Assembly (NCBI GenBank): GCA_964471225.1
Contig: CAYYEZ010000062.1
Span: forward strand, 1 to 64,000
DNA: 64,000 bases
Reading direction: 5' to 3'
Source: JAGVJT01 sp964471225
Lineage (GTDB): Bacteria > Pseudomonadota > Gammaproteobacteria > Legionellales > Legionellaceae
Position numbers and translations under genes: made by a program. The notes beneath the pieces are model-generated. The model was not told where the DNA came from. It did not search any database and saw nothing but the letters and a program-made list of their open reading frames with translations. Positions 35,636-45,789 of this stretch are shown here, one piece after another. How positions within the stretch are numbered: position 1 is the stretch's first letter; every line of letters begins with the position of its first letter.

Positions 35636-38600
35636 ATGAAATATATCAATTTATTGATTTTTCAAGAGATTATGCAGGAAAATGTCTCGTTGAAGAGATT
35701 AGCGCATACCTCATTAGATGCAGAGCTCTCTGGGCGTGTAGGTCTTGAGGGGGATCAGTTTAAGCATGCAATCGCTTATTTATCAGACTACTTGAAAGAG
35801 ATAGCGCAGGATCCGACACAATTAGGTGAAAATTACTCGAATATACAGAATCTTTCCATCTCGATGCAACAACTTGCATTATATGAAGCTGAAATCAATT
35901 TGCTTAACGGCGAAGACGTTCAGCATCAAAAAATTAACACGTTTGCATACGAGTCATCCCGTCGCGTGATTTCACTTCAACCAGGAGAAGAGCTGTTATT
36001 TCCTGGGGGATGGAGTAATAAAAAAGGCTCTGGGCATGCGATGATTTATCAATTTAATCGAGATGAGCAAGGACGTTTGATTTTTTCTATTTATAATTCA
36101 GGATCTGGAATCGAGCATCACGAAAAAGTATCCACAACAAGCAGTGAACAATTTTTTCCTGTAAAAAAATACGTCCTACCTGAGCCTATAGATAATCAAG
36201 AGTTGAGCTCTCTACTTGAAACAATAGCGTTGGGCCATTGTCCAAGACATCCTGGTCGCACAGGTGATTTAACCACTTTAAATGCAAGTAAATTGTATGC
36301 CGAGCTTGATAAAAGATTAACCTTTTTGAATGCCGAGGTACAACTGGTCTCAGCGGACACTCGATTAAAACGCTTCACAACCACGGGTCAATTGTCTGGA
36401 ACATGTACACAACGATCACTGCATCAACTCATGAAAGTTCATTTTGACACGTTAGAAAATTATCAGCATTTTATTTTAAATTTTAAGATGCATGCATTAC
36501 GAGAATTCATTGCAACACATCCGATACCACGCTCTCCAAAAATAGCAGAGCTTTTAAAATTAGCAATTGAAAATAACTTAAAAATTCTAAAACAGCCAGG
36601 TGTGATGAACAACCCTGATGAAAAACGAGCACTGGAAGAAGAGTTGATGCGTTGTAAAGAACAAGTATTAAGTTCTGATGCGGTATCCGCACCTCTAGCC
36701 CACGGCCATTATGTGCATGATGAATTAGAAAGCTATAACGTCTCTGTCCAGAAAAATTCGTCTGATATTTATGATGATCATCAAGCTATATCAATCACAG
36801 CGCGAATCGATATTCATAAACCAAATATGCCCGATTTTAGTATGCCTGAAAGACCGCTAACGTTGAGTGAAGTTGAACAGTTGATCTCAGGCTGCAAAGA
36901 AGTATTAAATCAAGATCCACTCTGGGTTTTAAAACATATCGAGCAGGCTATTATTCACTTTCCGCTTCCCAAAAGCACACAAGACTTTACAACCCCAAAT
37001 CCATTCTATCAGGAAATCGAAAGGCTTGATCAATTTCAAACACTTGTTAGCCATATGAGTACATTACAGGGTATTTATAATCAAGCAATAGGTAAATCAG
37101 GTGACAATCCCGGATTGTCTCCGTTTCTTATCACACAATGCAGTATGATTGCTCTAGCAGATCAGTTTAACGAAAGGCATGCCCAAAAGCATCATGATCC
37201 ACTGTTTCATCCTTATTTTAGTTGGTATATGAATCGATTGCTTGAGCATATCAGTTACTCCCCTCATATAGCGACCCATCATGTTCAATTAGACGAACAG
37301 TTGATAAAGCTTCGTTCTGCTTATCAACAATCAGAGCAAAAGGATTTACCAGACAACCTGTTAAATTATTACAATGCATTGGTGCATCAGAATCCACAAT
37401 TAAGTCAGTTACTCACAGGGCTTTGTAAACAAGATGCGTCTATAAACCCAGATACCATCGAGCAGCTTGAGAAAGAGAATGCCGTTGGATTGTATTATTT
37501 ATTGAGGCGTCATCAAAATGGCGGATTTGCATCGCTTCTTTACGAACAACCCACGCTGAGCCCTTTGATTGAAAAAATACAGCATACGATTGATTTTGAG
37601 ACATTGATTACCCAAGGCTTGAACGCATGTTTCCTCAGTGGACTCAAGCATACCATGATATCTTTGACTTGCGTAAAAAAAGATGGACAGCCACGGCTTA
37701 AATTTAATTCCCCAGTGACTGCTCTTGTGAGTAACTTTTATTTAAACAACGCTTTCACTTATTCGCTTACAGGTGCTTGTAATGATGCGCTCAGTTATGG
37801 CCCCGCTAGCAGTATGCATATGTTAGACCAGAGGCGTACAGAAAATTCGATAGAGCTAGAAGAAAAAACCGTGTTCGATCGTCAACTTTATTACTTGCGA
37901 CTATCACCTAGTAATCAAATCAATTTTACTTTGGATTATTTTACTCATTCGCTAGAGCGATTTCATGATTTAAATGTTCAAAGTTACTTCAGAGCAAATT
38001 TATTTGCGCCTGGCTTATTAATTAGCGAACTGAAAAATCCTGAATTTATGCCGAGATTTGATGATTTTATTCAACGTGGCTTAAGATATTTTCAAAGTAA
38101 AGATAGTCGAATATCAGCGGGGTTTTTGTTTTTTATACGATTACGTATGGAGGTGGATTGTTATGCGCATGAATGGAATGCTTCAGGCGAATCGCGAGCT
38201 AGGCTATCCGCTACACTCGCGTTAATTAATACGCAGATACAAAGCGAATCTGATCCTGAGAATCTCGCTAGTTTACACCGATATCGATTAATTTTAGCGA
38301 GCACTATTCCCGAACAAATATCCGTTGAAGCACGATTGCTATCCTATTTTTATGTTCAGACCAATGCTAATGTGCTAGAGCCAGAAAGTGCATATGATCG
38401 CTTTAAACTACGACAGATCAATCAAGTGCTTCAAGAATGGATTAAAACTATCTCCCCCGAGCAATTATCTACTGTAATGAAACTCCTTGTTGCAGAGCTT
38501 TTATCTTTAAATGTGGCAGATTTGACTCTGAGTGGAGATTACCCGCGATTTAGCATGATCGATACCGTGGTCGGTATGCAGTATACAGTTGATGTTGAAC

Positions 38601-41600
38601 AAGGGAAAATTTATTGCATGGATCATGCGCTCAGTAAAATTCCTGCTGAAATCCAACAACATCCCTTATTTGACCAATTAAATCTGGATAGAAAAGCATC
38701 TTGCTTTGTTTCTAAAGATGGTCGTTTAATTCAATTTCCTGAAGCTAAAGTCAGAATTAAACGACGAGATGGTGCGTTTATTAGTATACAAAAAGAGTTA
38801 ACGGTCAATGGGCAAATGGATTGGTATGAGCTAGTCGCATTGAGTGATGAACAATATCGAAAATTTTTTTTAATTGACTCGTCATATAGAGAATCTATTG
38901 TTCATCCACATCAATTACCAGCATGTCTCACCGATGATAGTACACAAGCTTGGATTAAAGTCGACGGAGGAAAGGGTGTAGTTTTTCAAAATAATCAAGT
39001 GGTCTATTGGATTGAGTCTACAGGCGAATTACGATCTGTCGCGCATCAGGAGAATGTACTTAAATCTAACTCGGTTTTCCATCAGTATTTAAGTCAGTTT
39101 GAAGATCCGGAATTTTTCTGCGTGAATTTAAACGACACGACGCAGACTGGTAGCATTGATTTAGTGCGATATGGTCTTACATTTACGGTGGAGCAAGATA
39201 GGGTACAATTACCGAACTCAACACTATCGCTTGTATCCAATAGTCACTCGCCATTTCAACATGAAGTAGCACATTTGACGTTTGCTGATGATAAACAAAC
39301 GAAATGCATTCTTCCTGTTCAACGGTTTTATCTTGATCCAGTCGTGTTGCAAAAAAAAGGTGAGTATATTGCATTAACACATGATATATCGAATCGGGTC
39401 GCAACACATACGTTGCAAGAGATGAGGTTAAAAAGCACAAATTGGCATTATAGAGACTCAGAAAATTATATGGTGTACCCTTTGGTTCAAGGGATTCCAA
39501 AACCTGATACTGCAGCAAGCGCCTTGTATTTATGCTATGTATATTTAGCCTCGCATGAACAGCAAAAAGCGTGGGATGTATTGGATGATTTAAGTCGACG
39601 ACTTTCAATGACAGGCAGTGCTGAGGAGCTCACTTTTTTGTCGTGGATTATGGAAGAGCTCCCTCATCAAATCGAGGATTTTGATAAAAATCTTGTTTTA
39701 GAATCTCCGCGTGAGGTTGCGTGTAAGCTCAAGGCCCTATCACTTTATACTGAGTTTTTAGCTGATGGAGGAAAGCCCTCGTTACCAGTTGAGCAAGCAA
39801 TGAAGTCAACTACGGCAAATGAATACGATGCACAGGAGAGTCGAAAACAAATTATAAATTTTCATAAACAGTTAAAAGAAACGATTTATCAACATTACTC
39901 AAAACTCATTACAATGCGAGACCATCTAAGCGAATATTTTTCACTCAGTGATAATGAATGCCAATCGCTGTTAAATTTTTATATGCCTAGACAAGAAGAG
40001 TCTGCTACCGGAGTACTCGCTTACGAGAAAAGAAGATTAACTTTAAAGCAGCTTTTAAAAGAAAGACGGGCGTTGGATGCAGTTCCAAATAAATCAGCGT
40101 CGATGGTAAAACGGATTACTGAAATTGATGAAGCACTCAAAAATCAACGAGATATCATGAAGGTCAGTACCATTTTAGAAAAAGTTCAAGTTGATTTGAG
40201 TCGTCCTTCCAAATTTGATCGTGCATTGTTTAATCCTTCATGGATAAATATAGAACGCTGGGGGTGTGCGTTTACAGAGCGCCATGATGAAGCCATTCAT
40301 TTACTTTCGTCTAAGATTAAGGATGAGGAATTGATTGAGTATTTTCCGGCTTATTTGACTATCGCGAGAACGCCAGCACATCCTCATCACGAAAAACTAA
40401 AACAGTTTTGTAGTCATTATTTAATTGCACATAGAGATGCTCTGGCTACATCGAGTACCGCTCATTTGGTGCAAATACTCTATCGAATTTTATCTAATCC
40501 TGAAAAATTGAGATATGTTCAGGACGTATTTGATCTTGATAGATTATATTCTGCTTCTCGCATTTTTGATCCAGAACCTCTTTTCATTTTACAAACAAAA
40601 GATGTTTTTCATGAGATTCTTATTGACACTCAAAGCATGATTACTGAAATCGCTGCATTAAATCATCCCTCTTCTCCATTACAAACACAGGCTAAAAATA
40701 AAAGTATTATTGAGAGAATACTGGATGATGAGGCACTCACTGAAGAAGAAAAAATAATAATTCAGCAACGTGTGATGAAAAACATAACGATTGAGTCACG
40801 TTTTATCGAGCAATTGAAAAATAACCCATCGGAGCAAGCAGCCGGTCAGTATCAGTACGAAAGTATTCAGGAGCAGCGTCTCAATGCAGCTGAGCTCTTG
40901 TTATCGTCTGATATACGTCAAAAGCTGTTGAGTACTCTAAAAAAAATTATCGATGAACCTCGTGATGAGTCTAATGCTTGGGCCGAGGTGCTTTTGTTAG
41001 CTAATCAAGCGATGAATCCTGTTGATATTGCGGCTGGGGTGTGCCGCTATTTGTCAGAAAAAGACCTACGTCAATGCTATTTTCACGCGGATGTAACATG
41101 GTATCGTGAGCGAACAGGTTTAACGGATGATCAGTGCACGACATTGCACAAGATGATTCATGCTTGCGTGGCAAAAGACATAGAACAGCAACATGCTATG
41201 CGCGCTTATAAAGCAATTGAAGGAATTAGTGACTCATCTGATGAGATAAAACGCGCATACGCCGCTCAAACGCTGATGAGTAGTACTTTGCCTGAAGTTG
41301 AAAATGATCCAACGCTGATGCTGTTTCAATATGAAGAGGACGTTTTATTGAGACCAAGGCAAGTTCAGGCATTGCGAAATCTTCTTTCGACTCCCCAAGA
41401 TCCACATCAGTTTAATGAGGCGGTGGAAAAAATTATTATGGGTGGCGGTAAGTCTAAAGTAATTTTACCTTTGCTTGCACAAAAAAAAACCACAGGTTTA
41501 AATCTTGTTGTGATTGAAGTCCCACAAGCCTTACTTAATACAAATCATACAGATTTAAACAGCACGTCTTTACGTATATTTAATCAAAGAGCACATCGAT

Positions 41601-44600
41601 TTGAATTTAATCGCGACAGTGATTCTTCTCCTGAGCGATTAGAGGATATATACAATAAATTCGTCAATATAATGACTAATAAGGAGTATTTGGTCACAAC
41701 AGGCGAGTCGATGCAATCTCTGGAGCTCAAGTATTTAGAGCTTCTATTATCTAAACCTCGGGAAAAACAAAAAGAAGAGCGCTGGACCCAACAGGTGTTT
41801 TGGGCGAGTAAAATCAGCGAATTGCTCAAGCAACGAGGCGATGTGGTCATTGATGAGTTACATCAAGGACTCTTATTAAAGAAAAAACTAAATTATACCA
41901 TCGGCTCGCCCTTGGTTATGAGTCGTGGCATGCTGGTCCATGCTGTGAATTTTTATGCTTTTACTCAAAAACTTGGGCATTACATAGATATTGATGCTTT
42001 ATTATCTAGAGAGGATAGCCCGCTCTATGAGTGGGTTAATGCCGAAAATAAAGAAGCGTTACGTGCCTATTTAAATAATGAAGCCGTACCAGATTGTTTC
42101 GAACATGCCTCTATAGCGATGAAAGATGCCTTTGCTTTTTATAAAGAAGAACTCAAATTATGGCCTCTGACTCAAGCGCGGCATTACAAAGAACATTACG
42201 GGCCTTCTAAGATCAAAGATAAATCAGCCTTACAGCGCGCATTGGCTATCCCCTACTCAGCCAATGATTGCCCGAACGAGCGAAGTCGTTTTGGTAACGC
42301 GTTAGAAATACTAAATTATACGATTCAATCTTTGCTACATGAGGGGTTAAATGAAGCGTTACTCAGTGACATCATCACCGTCTGGAAGGCGCAAGCACAG
42401 ATGGAGTTGATACGAAATCCAACGCGTTATCACTCATTGAATGACACTCCAACAGGAATGGAAAGTCTGAACTATTTAGCGCCTCATGCAGTGAGTTTGA
42501 CTGAGCTTGAACCTAAAAATAGTGTACAGATGCAGGAATTACTCAAACATGTACAGCATTATACGCCATTATTGCTGCACGTTTTAGAGAGGCGTATCCT
42601 TCCTCAAATTACGGTTGAACCACAGATTTTACACAGCGATGCATATAATCATGTTGATTTGTATCGTTCAGCTCAAGGCGTATCTGGTACACCATCAAAT
42701 CATCTAACCTATCACCATCGGCTGAAATTTAATGTGCAAACATCTTTGGGAACAGACGGATATATTCAGCAAGTTTTAAAAGAAAAACAACAAAGAGCCG
42801 GAAGCCCCGTTCATGCTATTTCATTCCAGTTGCCACGCTCTAATAAAACACTGAATGATTTTCTTGCAGCACTCATGGAGAGGATCACAACAAAAAATAC
42901 AGTCCATGCCATAATTGATATTAACGCCACATTTGTTGGATTTAGTAATGTTGAAGTTGCTCGTGCCCTATCTCATATCTGCCAAGATAGAACACCGCCC
43001 ATAAAATATATTCTATATTATGAAAAAATTAATGATGCAGATGTGCTTCATGCTCTGGATATGACTGACCTAAAAAAATCAATAGTATTAGGCAGCAGTG
43101 ACCCAGATGAAATTAATCAACGATTAAGCTGCAAACCTGATGAACGCTTTACTTATTATGATCAAGCACATACGGTTGGCGTCGACTTGAAACAAGCGGA
43201 CAATGCGACGGCTTTTTGTTTAGTAGACGAACACACCCATTTACAGAGCTTTCTTCAAGGCTGCATGCGCATGAGAGGGCTAGATCAGGGGCAAAGTATT
43301 GAGGTCGTGGTACCGGATCATATGGCTGAGTCTACACTCAGTGACTTGATAGAACAGTTCATTAAGAATGAGACGTCACAATTACATGACGATATGTTTT
43401 TTTCAGCTCTTTTACAAATGAACAATATTGTGCGTAAGCAACTTCTACAGCTCATCGCGTCGCAACCTGATGCAGACATCGATACAAAATACGAATGGGC
43501 ACAGATTGCGAAACATCATTTGATTGAGCACAACATGGGATCTATCTATGATCAATATGGTGCTGTATATCGACCGGTAGAAACAAAAGAGGCGCTTCAT
43601 AAGCACAAATTGAAATTATTGGTTGATTGGAAGGATTGTTTGGAAAAAATGGGACTGAAGCCTGAGTCATATATTAAACAATCTGCCGACTTGATGGAAC
43701 AAGTAATCAAGGATGCTTTGCCTTATTGTAAGCACATCGTGTTAAGTCCCGAATCTGTTAAAAATAATACAGAAATTGAGCTACAGCAAGAGCAAGAAAA
43801 GCAAAAAGAACAGTTAAAAGAAACATTAATTCTCGATAGTATTGCAGTTGAAAAAAAATATGTCTCTTGGGGTAAAGGATCATGGTTAACGAGATTAAAC
43901 GACTCAGGGGACATTCCGATATACAGTAAATCTTTAGATTGGTTCTATAGAGACAGTGGATTCTCAAATACATTGTTAGGTACGGAAAACTATTTAGAGA
44001 TAGTGATGACACTTGGACCAAGCACGACAAATGTAGATCATCCAAAGCCTGTACATGCGATGCTGTTTTGGCGAAAAGACAATGTTACAAAAGCCTACCT
44101 AGTAACACCTCGTGAAGCGGAGGAAATAAAAAATAAATTAGATGGTGCAAGTGATTCTGAAAAATCTAATATTTGGCTTGAGACCCCGCAACAAATATTA
44201 CTTTCAGGCCATCGACCAGAGGGTGTCCTACAATCAAAATCATACCTATCGCTTCTCGAGCAAGCTCGATTCCTGAATGGAGGATGCGCTCAACTTATTG
44301 AGCAAGAAACTCCTTTCTGTTGGTTAAGCGAAGATTATGATAAAAAATTAAATTACTTTAAAGATCACATCATGAATGCTCGTGAAACGCGAGAAGAGAC
44401 ATTGAGTCAACTTCAAGAATTTGTGCAAGCAGAGCTTCCAGGGCTTGATGTATTTCGGAGCCATCCTGATGATAATTTAACGCAATATGATTGGCAAAGT
44501 AGCTATCCTGACGCGCCAGTCAGAGAAATTATGACTTATCGACTCTTAGCACAGGCTTATGAGGATGCAAGACAAGGTCTTCTTTCAGTAGATGCTTACC

Positions 44601-45238
44601 CGTTACCTTATAAAGCAAATGAGTTGTTGAAAGACTATCAATATGCGTTAGCAGCAAGACAAGAACCTAAAACAGTATTTGAGTATATCCATCGGCATGC
44701 TGCTGAAAAAACGATAGCCTGGGGAGAGAAATATAAAGTTACCAGACTTGAGCAAAGACGATGTGAACATCTTATACAAGCATACGATAATGTTAATTCG
44801 GGTTATCCGTCAGAACTTTTTTCGAGGAATGAGACTGATTTAGAAATCGTAAAAAGATACGAGGCGCGTAGACAAGAAGCCATTGCAGCACTTCCTGGTA
44901 TCGCTTATATCAAAAAACATATCGATGAAGATTTAACAAAAGAAGATTGGAGTTTAAAATATCCAACAGCCAGTGAGTGGGATATTGAGATTTTAACAAA
45001 CTGCGCTAAAGCTTTGAGTGAAGTCAATCAAGGCAAAGAGTATGACGTTAGTTTATTACCAACCATCACATCCGAGATCGTCAAAGCGCGGCTAGACCAA
45101 GTTAGGCAGATCGATAAGATTAATCATGCTCGGGATTTAATGAGTACGTATAAACAACAACGTACCGAACATGATATGTCTTCAGCATCTTCTGACGTGC
45201 CCAAAGATCGAACATCTGATCAGACTCAAATGCGCTGA
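35636..45238 (+). CDS. Giant 3200-residue protein: SF2-type ATPase motifs (DUF3638-like) with possible permuted papain-like N-terminus and tandem C-terminal repeats
   Basis: One uninterrupted frame. The N-terminus has GSGHAMIYQF (His134), IYNSGSG (Asn154) and GQLSGTCTQRSLHQL (Gln252, Cys257), a possible cysteine-protease site in permuted order. Residues about 300-1880 are helical with no motif I can name. The ATPase core carries IIMGGGKSK (motif I, 1935-1941), VVIDELHQG (motif II, 2073-2076), VSGTPSN (motif III-like, 2350-2353), HTVGVDLKQ (motif V-like) and QGCMRMRG (motif VI-like, 2541-2548), in the order seen in SF2 helicases and SecA. From memory this is the plan of DUF3638/DUF3645 proteins known from eukaryotes and host-associated bacteria. 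A Gln/Glu/Lys coiled coil lies near 2710-2730 and three repeats of about 76 residues at 2934-3160. Start uncertain: ATG 35636 has no ribosome-binding site; ATG 35672 has AAGAG nearby. No signal or membrane helix. Probably a host-directed effector; activity unknown. Confidence 0.85.
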   Translation: MKYINLLIFQEIMQENVSLKRLAHTSLDAELSGRVGLEGDQFKHAIAYLSDYLKEIAQDPTQLGENYSNIQNLSISMQQLALYEAEINLLNGEDVQHQKINTFAYESSRRVISLQPGEELLFPGGWSNKKGSGHAMIYQFNRDEQGRLIFSIYNSGSGIEHHEKVSTTSSEQFFPVKKYVLPEPIDNQELSSLLETIALGHCPRHPGRTGDLTTLNASKLYAELDKRLTFLNAEVQLVSADTRLKRFTTTGQLSGTCTQRSLHQLMKVHFDTLENYQHFILNFKMHALREFIATHPIPRSPKIAELLKLAIENNLKILKQPGVMNNPDEKRALEEELMRCKEQVLSSDAVSAPLAHGHYVHDELESYNVSVQKNSSDIYDDHQAISITARIDIHKPNMPDFSMPERPLTLSEVEQLISGCKEVLNQDPLWVLKHIEQAIIHFPLPKSTQDFTTPNPFYQEIERLDQFQTLVSHMSTLQGIYNQAIGKSGDNPGLSPFLITQCSMIALADQFNERHAQKHHDPLFHPYFSWYMNRLLEHISYSPHIATHHVQLDEQLIKLRSAYQQSEQKDLPDNLLNYYNALVHQNPQLSQLLTGLCKQDASINPDTIEQLEKENAVGLYYLLRRHQNGGFASLLYEQPTLSPLIEKIQHTIDFETLITQGLNACFLSGLKHTMISLTCVKKDGQPRLKFNSPVTALVSNFYLNNAFTYSLTGACNDALSYGPASSMHMLDQRRTENSIELEEKTVFDRQLYYLRLSPSNQINFTLDYFTHSLERFHDLNVQSYFRANLFAPGLLISELKNPEFMPRFDDFIQRGLRYFQSKDSRISAGFLFFIRLRMEVDCYAHEWNASGESRARLSATLALINTQIQSESDPENLASLHRYRLILASTIPEQISVEARLLSYFYVQTNANVLEPESAYDRFKLRQINQVLQEWIKTISPEQLSTVMKLLVAELLSLNVADLTLSGDYPRFSMIDTVVGMQYTVDVEQGKIYCMDHALSKIPAEIQQHPLFDQLNLDRKASCFVSKDGRLIQFPEAKVRIKRRDGAFISIQKELTVNGQMDWYELVALSDEQYRKFFLIDSSYRESIVHPHQLPACLTDDSTQAWIKVDGGKGVVFQNNQVVYWIESTGELRSVAHQENVLKSNSVFHQYLSQFEDPEFFCVNLNDTTQTGSIDLVRYGLTFTVEQDRVQLPNSTLSLVSNSHSPFQHEVAHLTFADDKQTKCILPVQRFYLDPVVLQKKGEYIALTHDISNRVATHTLQEMRLKSTNWHYRDSENYMVYPLVQGIPKPDTAASALYLCYVYLASHEQQKAWDVLDDLSRRLSMTGSAEELTFLSWIMEELPHQIEDFDKNLVLESPREVACKLKALSLYTEFLADGGKPSLPVEQAMKSTTANEYDAQESRKQIINFHKQLKETIYQHYSKLITMRDHLSEYFSLSDNECQSLLNFYMPRQEESATGVLAYEKRRLTLKQLLKERRALDAVPNKSASMVKRITEIDEALKNQRDIMKVSTILEKVQVDLSRPSKFDRALFNPSWINIERWGCAFTERHDEAIHLLSSKIKDEELIEYFPAYLTIARTPAHPHHEKLKQFCSHYLIAHRDALATSSTAHLVQILYRILSNPEKLRYVQDVFDLDRLYSASRIFDPEPLFILQTKDVFHEILIDTQSMITEIAALNHPSSPLQTQAKNKSIIERILDDEALTEEEKIIIQQRVMKNITIESRFIEQLKNNPSEQAAGQYQYESIQEQRLNAAELLLSSDIRQKLLSTLKKIIDEPRDESNAWAEVLLLANQAMNPVDIAAGVCRYLSEKDLRQCYFHADVTWYRERTGLTDDQCTTLHKMIHACVAKDIEQQHAMRAYKAIEGISDSSDEIKRAYAAQTLMSSTLPEVENDPTLMLFQYEEDVLLRPRQVQALRNLLSTPQDPHQFNEAVEKIIMGGGKSKVILPLLAQKKTTGLNLVVIEVPQALLNTNHTDLNSTSLRIFNQRAHRFEFNRDSDSSPERLEDIYNKFVNIMTNKEYLVTTGESMQSLELKYLELLLSKPREKQKEERWTQQVFWASKISELLKQRGDVVIDELHQGLLLKKKLNYTIGSPLVMSRGMLVHAVNFYAFTQKLGHYIDIDALLSREDSPLYEWVNAENKEALRAYLNNEAVPDCFEHASIAMKDAFAFYKEELKLWPLTQARHYKEHYGPSKIKDKSALQRALAIPYSANDCPNERSRFGNALEILNYTIQSLLHEGLNEALLSDIITVWKAQAQMELIRNPTRYHSLNDTPTGMESLNYLAPHAVSLTELEPKNSVQMQELLKHVQHYTPLLLHVLERRILPQITVEPQILHSDAYNHVDLYRSAQGVSGTPSNHLTYHHRLKFNVQTSLGTDGYIQQVLKEKQQRAGSPVHAISFQLPRSNKTLNDFLAALMERITTKNTVHAIIDINATFVGFSNVEVARALSHICQDRTPPIKYILYYEKINDADVLHALDMTDLKKSIVLGSSDPDEINQRLSCKPDERFTYYDQAHTVGVDLKQADNATAFCLVDEHTHLQSFLQGCMRMRGLDQGQSIEVVVPDHMAESTLSDLIEQFIKNETSQLHDDMFFSALLQMNNIVRKQLLQLIASQPDADIDTKYEWAQIAKHHLIEHNMGSIYDQYGAVYRPVETKEALHKHKLKLLVDWKDCLEKMGLKPESYIKQSADLMEQVIKDALPYCKHIVLSPESVKNNTEIELQQEQEKQKEQLKETLILDSIAVEKKYVSWGKGSWLTRLNDSGDIPIYSKSLDWFYRDSGFSNTLLGTENYLEIVMTLGPSTTNVDHPKPVHAMLFWRKDNVTKAYLVTPREAEEIKNKLDGASDSEKSNIWLETPQQILLSGHRPEGVLQSKSYLSLLEQARFLNGGCAQLIEQETPFCWLSEDYDKKLNYFKDHIMNARETREETLSQLQEFVQAELPGLDVFRSHPDDNLTQYDWQSSYPDAPVREIMTYRLLAQAYEDARQGLLSVDAYPLPYKANELLKDYQYALAARQEPKTVFEYIHRHAAEKTIAWGEKYKVTRLEQRRCEHLIQAYDNVNSGYPSELFSRNETDLEIVKRYEARRQEAIAALPGIAYIKKHIDEDLTKEDWSLKYPTASEWDIEILTNCAKALSEVNQGKEYDVSLLPTITSEIVKARLDQVRQIDKINHARDLMSTYKQQRTEHDMSSASSDVPKDRTSDQTQMR

Positions 45239-45284
45239 TTAATCAAACATAAGAAACGTTTTTCCATTACAAGGAGATCATGTG

Positions 45285-45737
45285 ATGTTAACGATAAGAA
45301 CTGCAAAAAAGGAAGATGCCCCCCCGTTGGTCATTTTACTCGCACAAATGGGTGAGGTCTATCAACGTAGTATTGAGGAATTAGAAAACCGAATTTTATC
45401 TTTTAATAAAGAGCGTCATCAATTATTGATTGCAGAAGATAACCATCGAATTGTGGGCCTCATCGCTTTTGGTTGCTACGAGCAATTCAGATTACAAGGG
45501 TGTTGCTGTCATATTGATACATTAGTCGTCGATAAAGCTTACCGAGGGAAAGGTGCAGGAAAAGCCCTTGTAAAAATTGCAGAGCAATACGCAAAAAAAC
45601 AAGGCGCAACAGAAATAGAGCTCACCACAGCAAACTACCGTAGAGCCCATGGGACACATGATTTCTACAAGGCCATCGGTTACAGTGATCACGTAGATAT
45701 TGATTGCACTTACTTTGTTAAACAAAAAGATTGGTAA
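45285..45737 (+). CDS. GNAT-family N-acetyltransferase
   Basis: About 150 residues of the GNAT fold. The N-terminus MLTIRTAKKEDAPPL is typical, and the acetyl-CoA pyrophosphate loop is VVDKAYRGKGAGKALV (Arg-Gly-Lys-Gly-Ala-Gly). The C-terminal FYKAIGYSD is the usual beta6/alpha4 motif. Substrate unknown. AAGGAG at 45271-45276 serves either GTG 45282 or ATG 45285; the ATG, with an eight-base spacer, is chosen. It lies 46 bases after the giant gene and is followed by a strong terminator, so it may be the last gene of that transcript; an acetyltransferase acting on the giant's substrate or for immunity is conceivable but unproven. Confidence 0.9.
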   Translation: MLTIRTAKKEDAPPLVILLAQMGEVYQRSIEELENRILSFNKERHQLLIAEDNHRIVGLIAFGCYEQFRLQGCCCHIDTLVVDKAYRGKGAGKALVKIAEQYAKKQGATEIELTTANYRRAHGTHDFYKAIGYSDHVDIDCTYFVKQKDW

Positions 45738-45748
45738 ACAGAACTTAT

Positions 45749-45776
45749 AAAAAACCCCGCAATTGCGGGGTTTTTT
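45749..45776. terminator. Strong bidirectional rho-independent terminator
   Basis: Six A, then CCCCGCAATTGCGGGG, then six T: a perfect hairpin symmetric on both strands. It ends the GNAT transcript on the plus strand and the groEL transcript on the minus strand. Confidence 0.95.
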
Positions 45777-45789
45777 GAGTAGCGCGATA

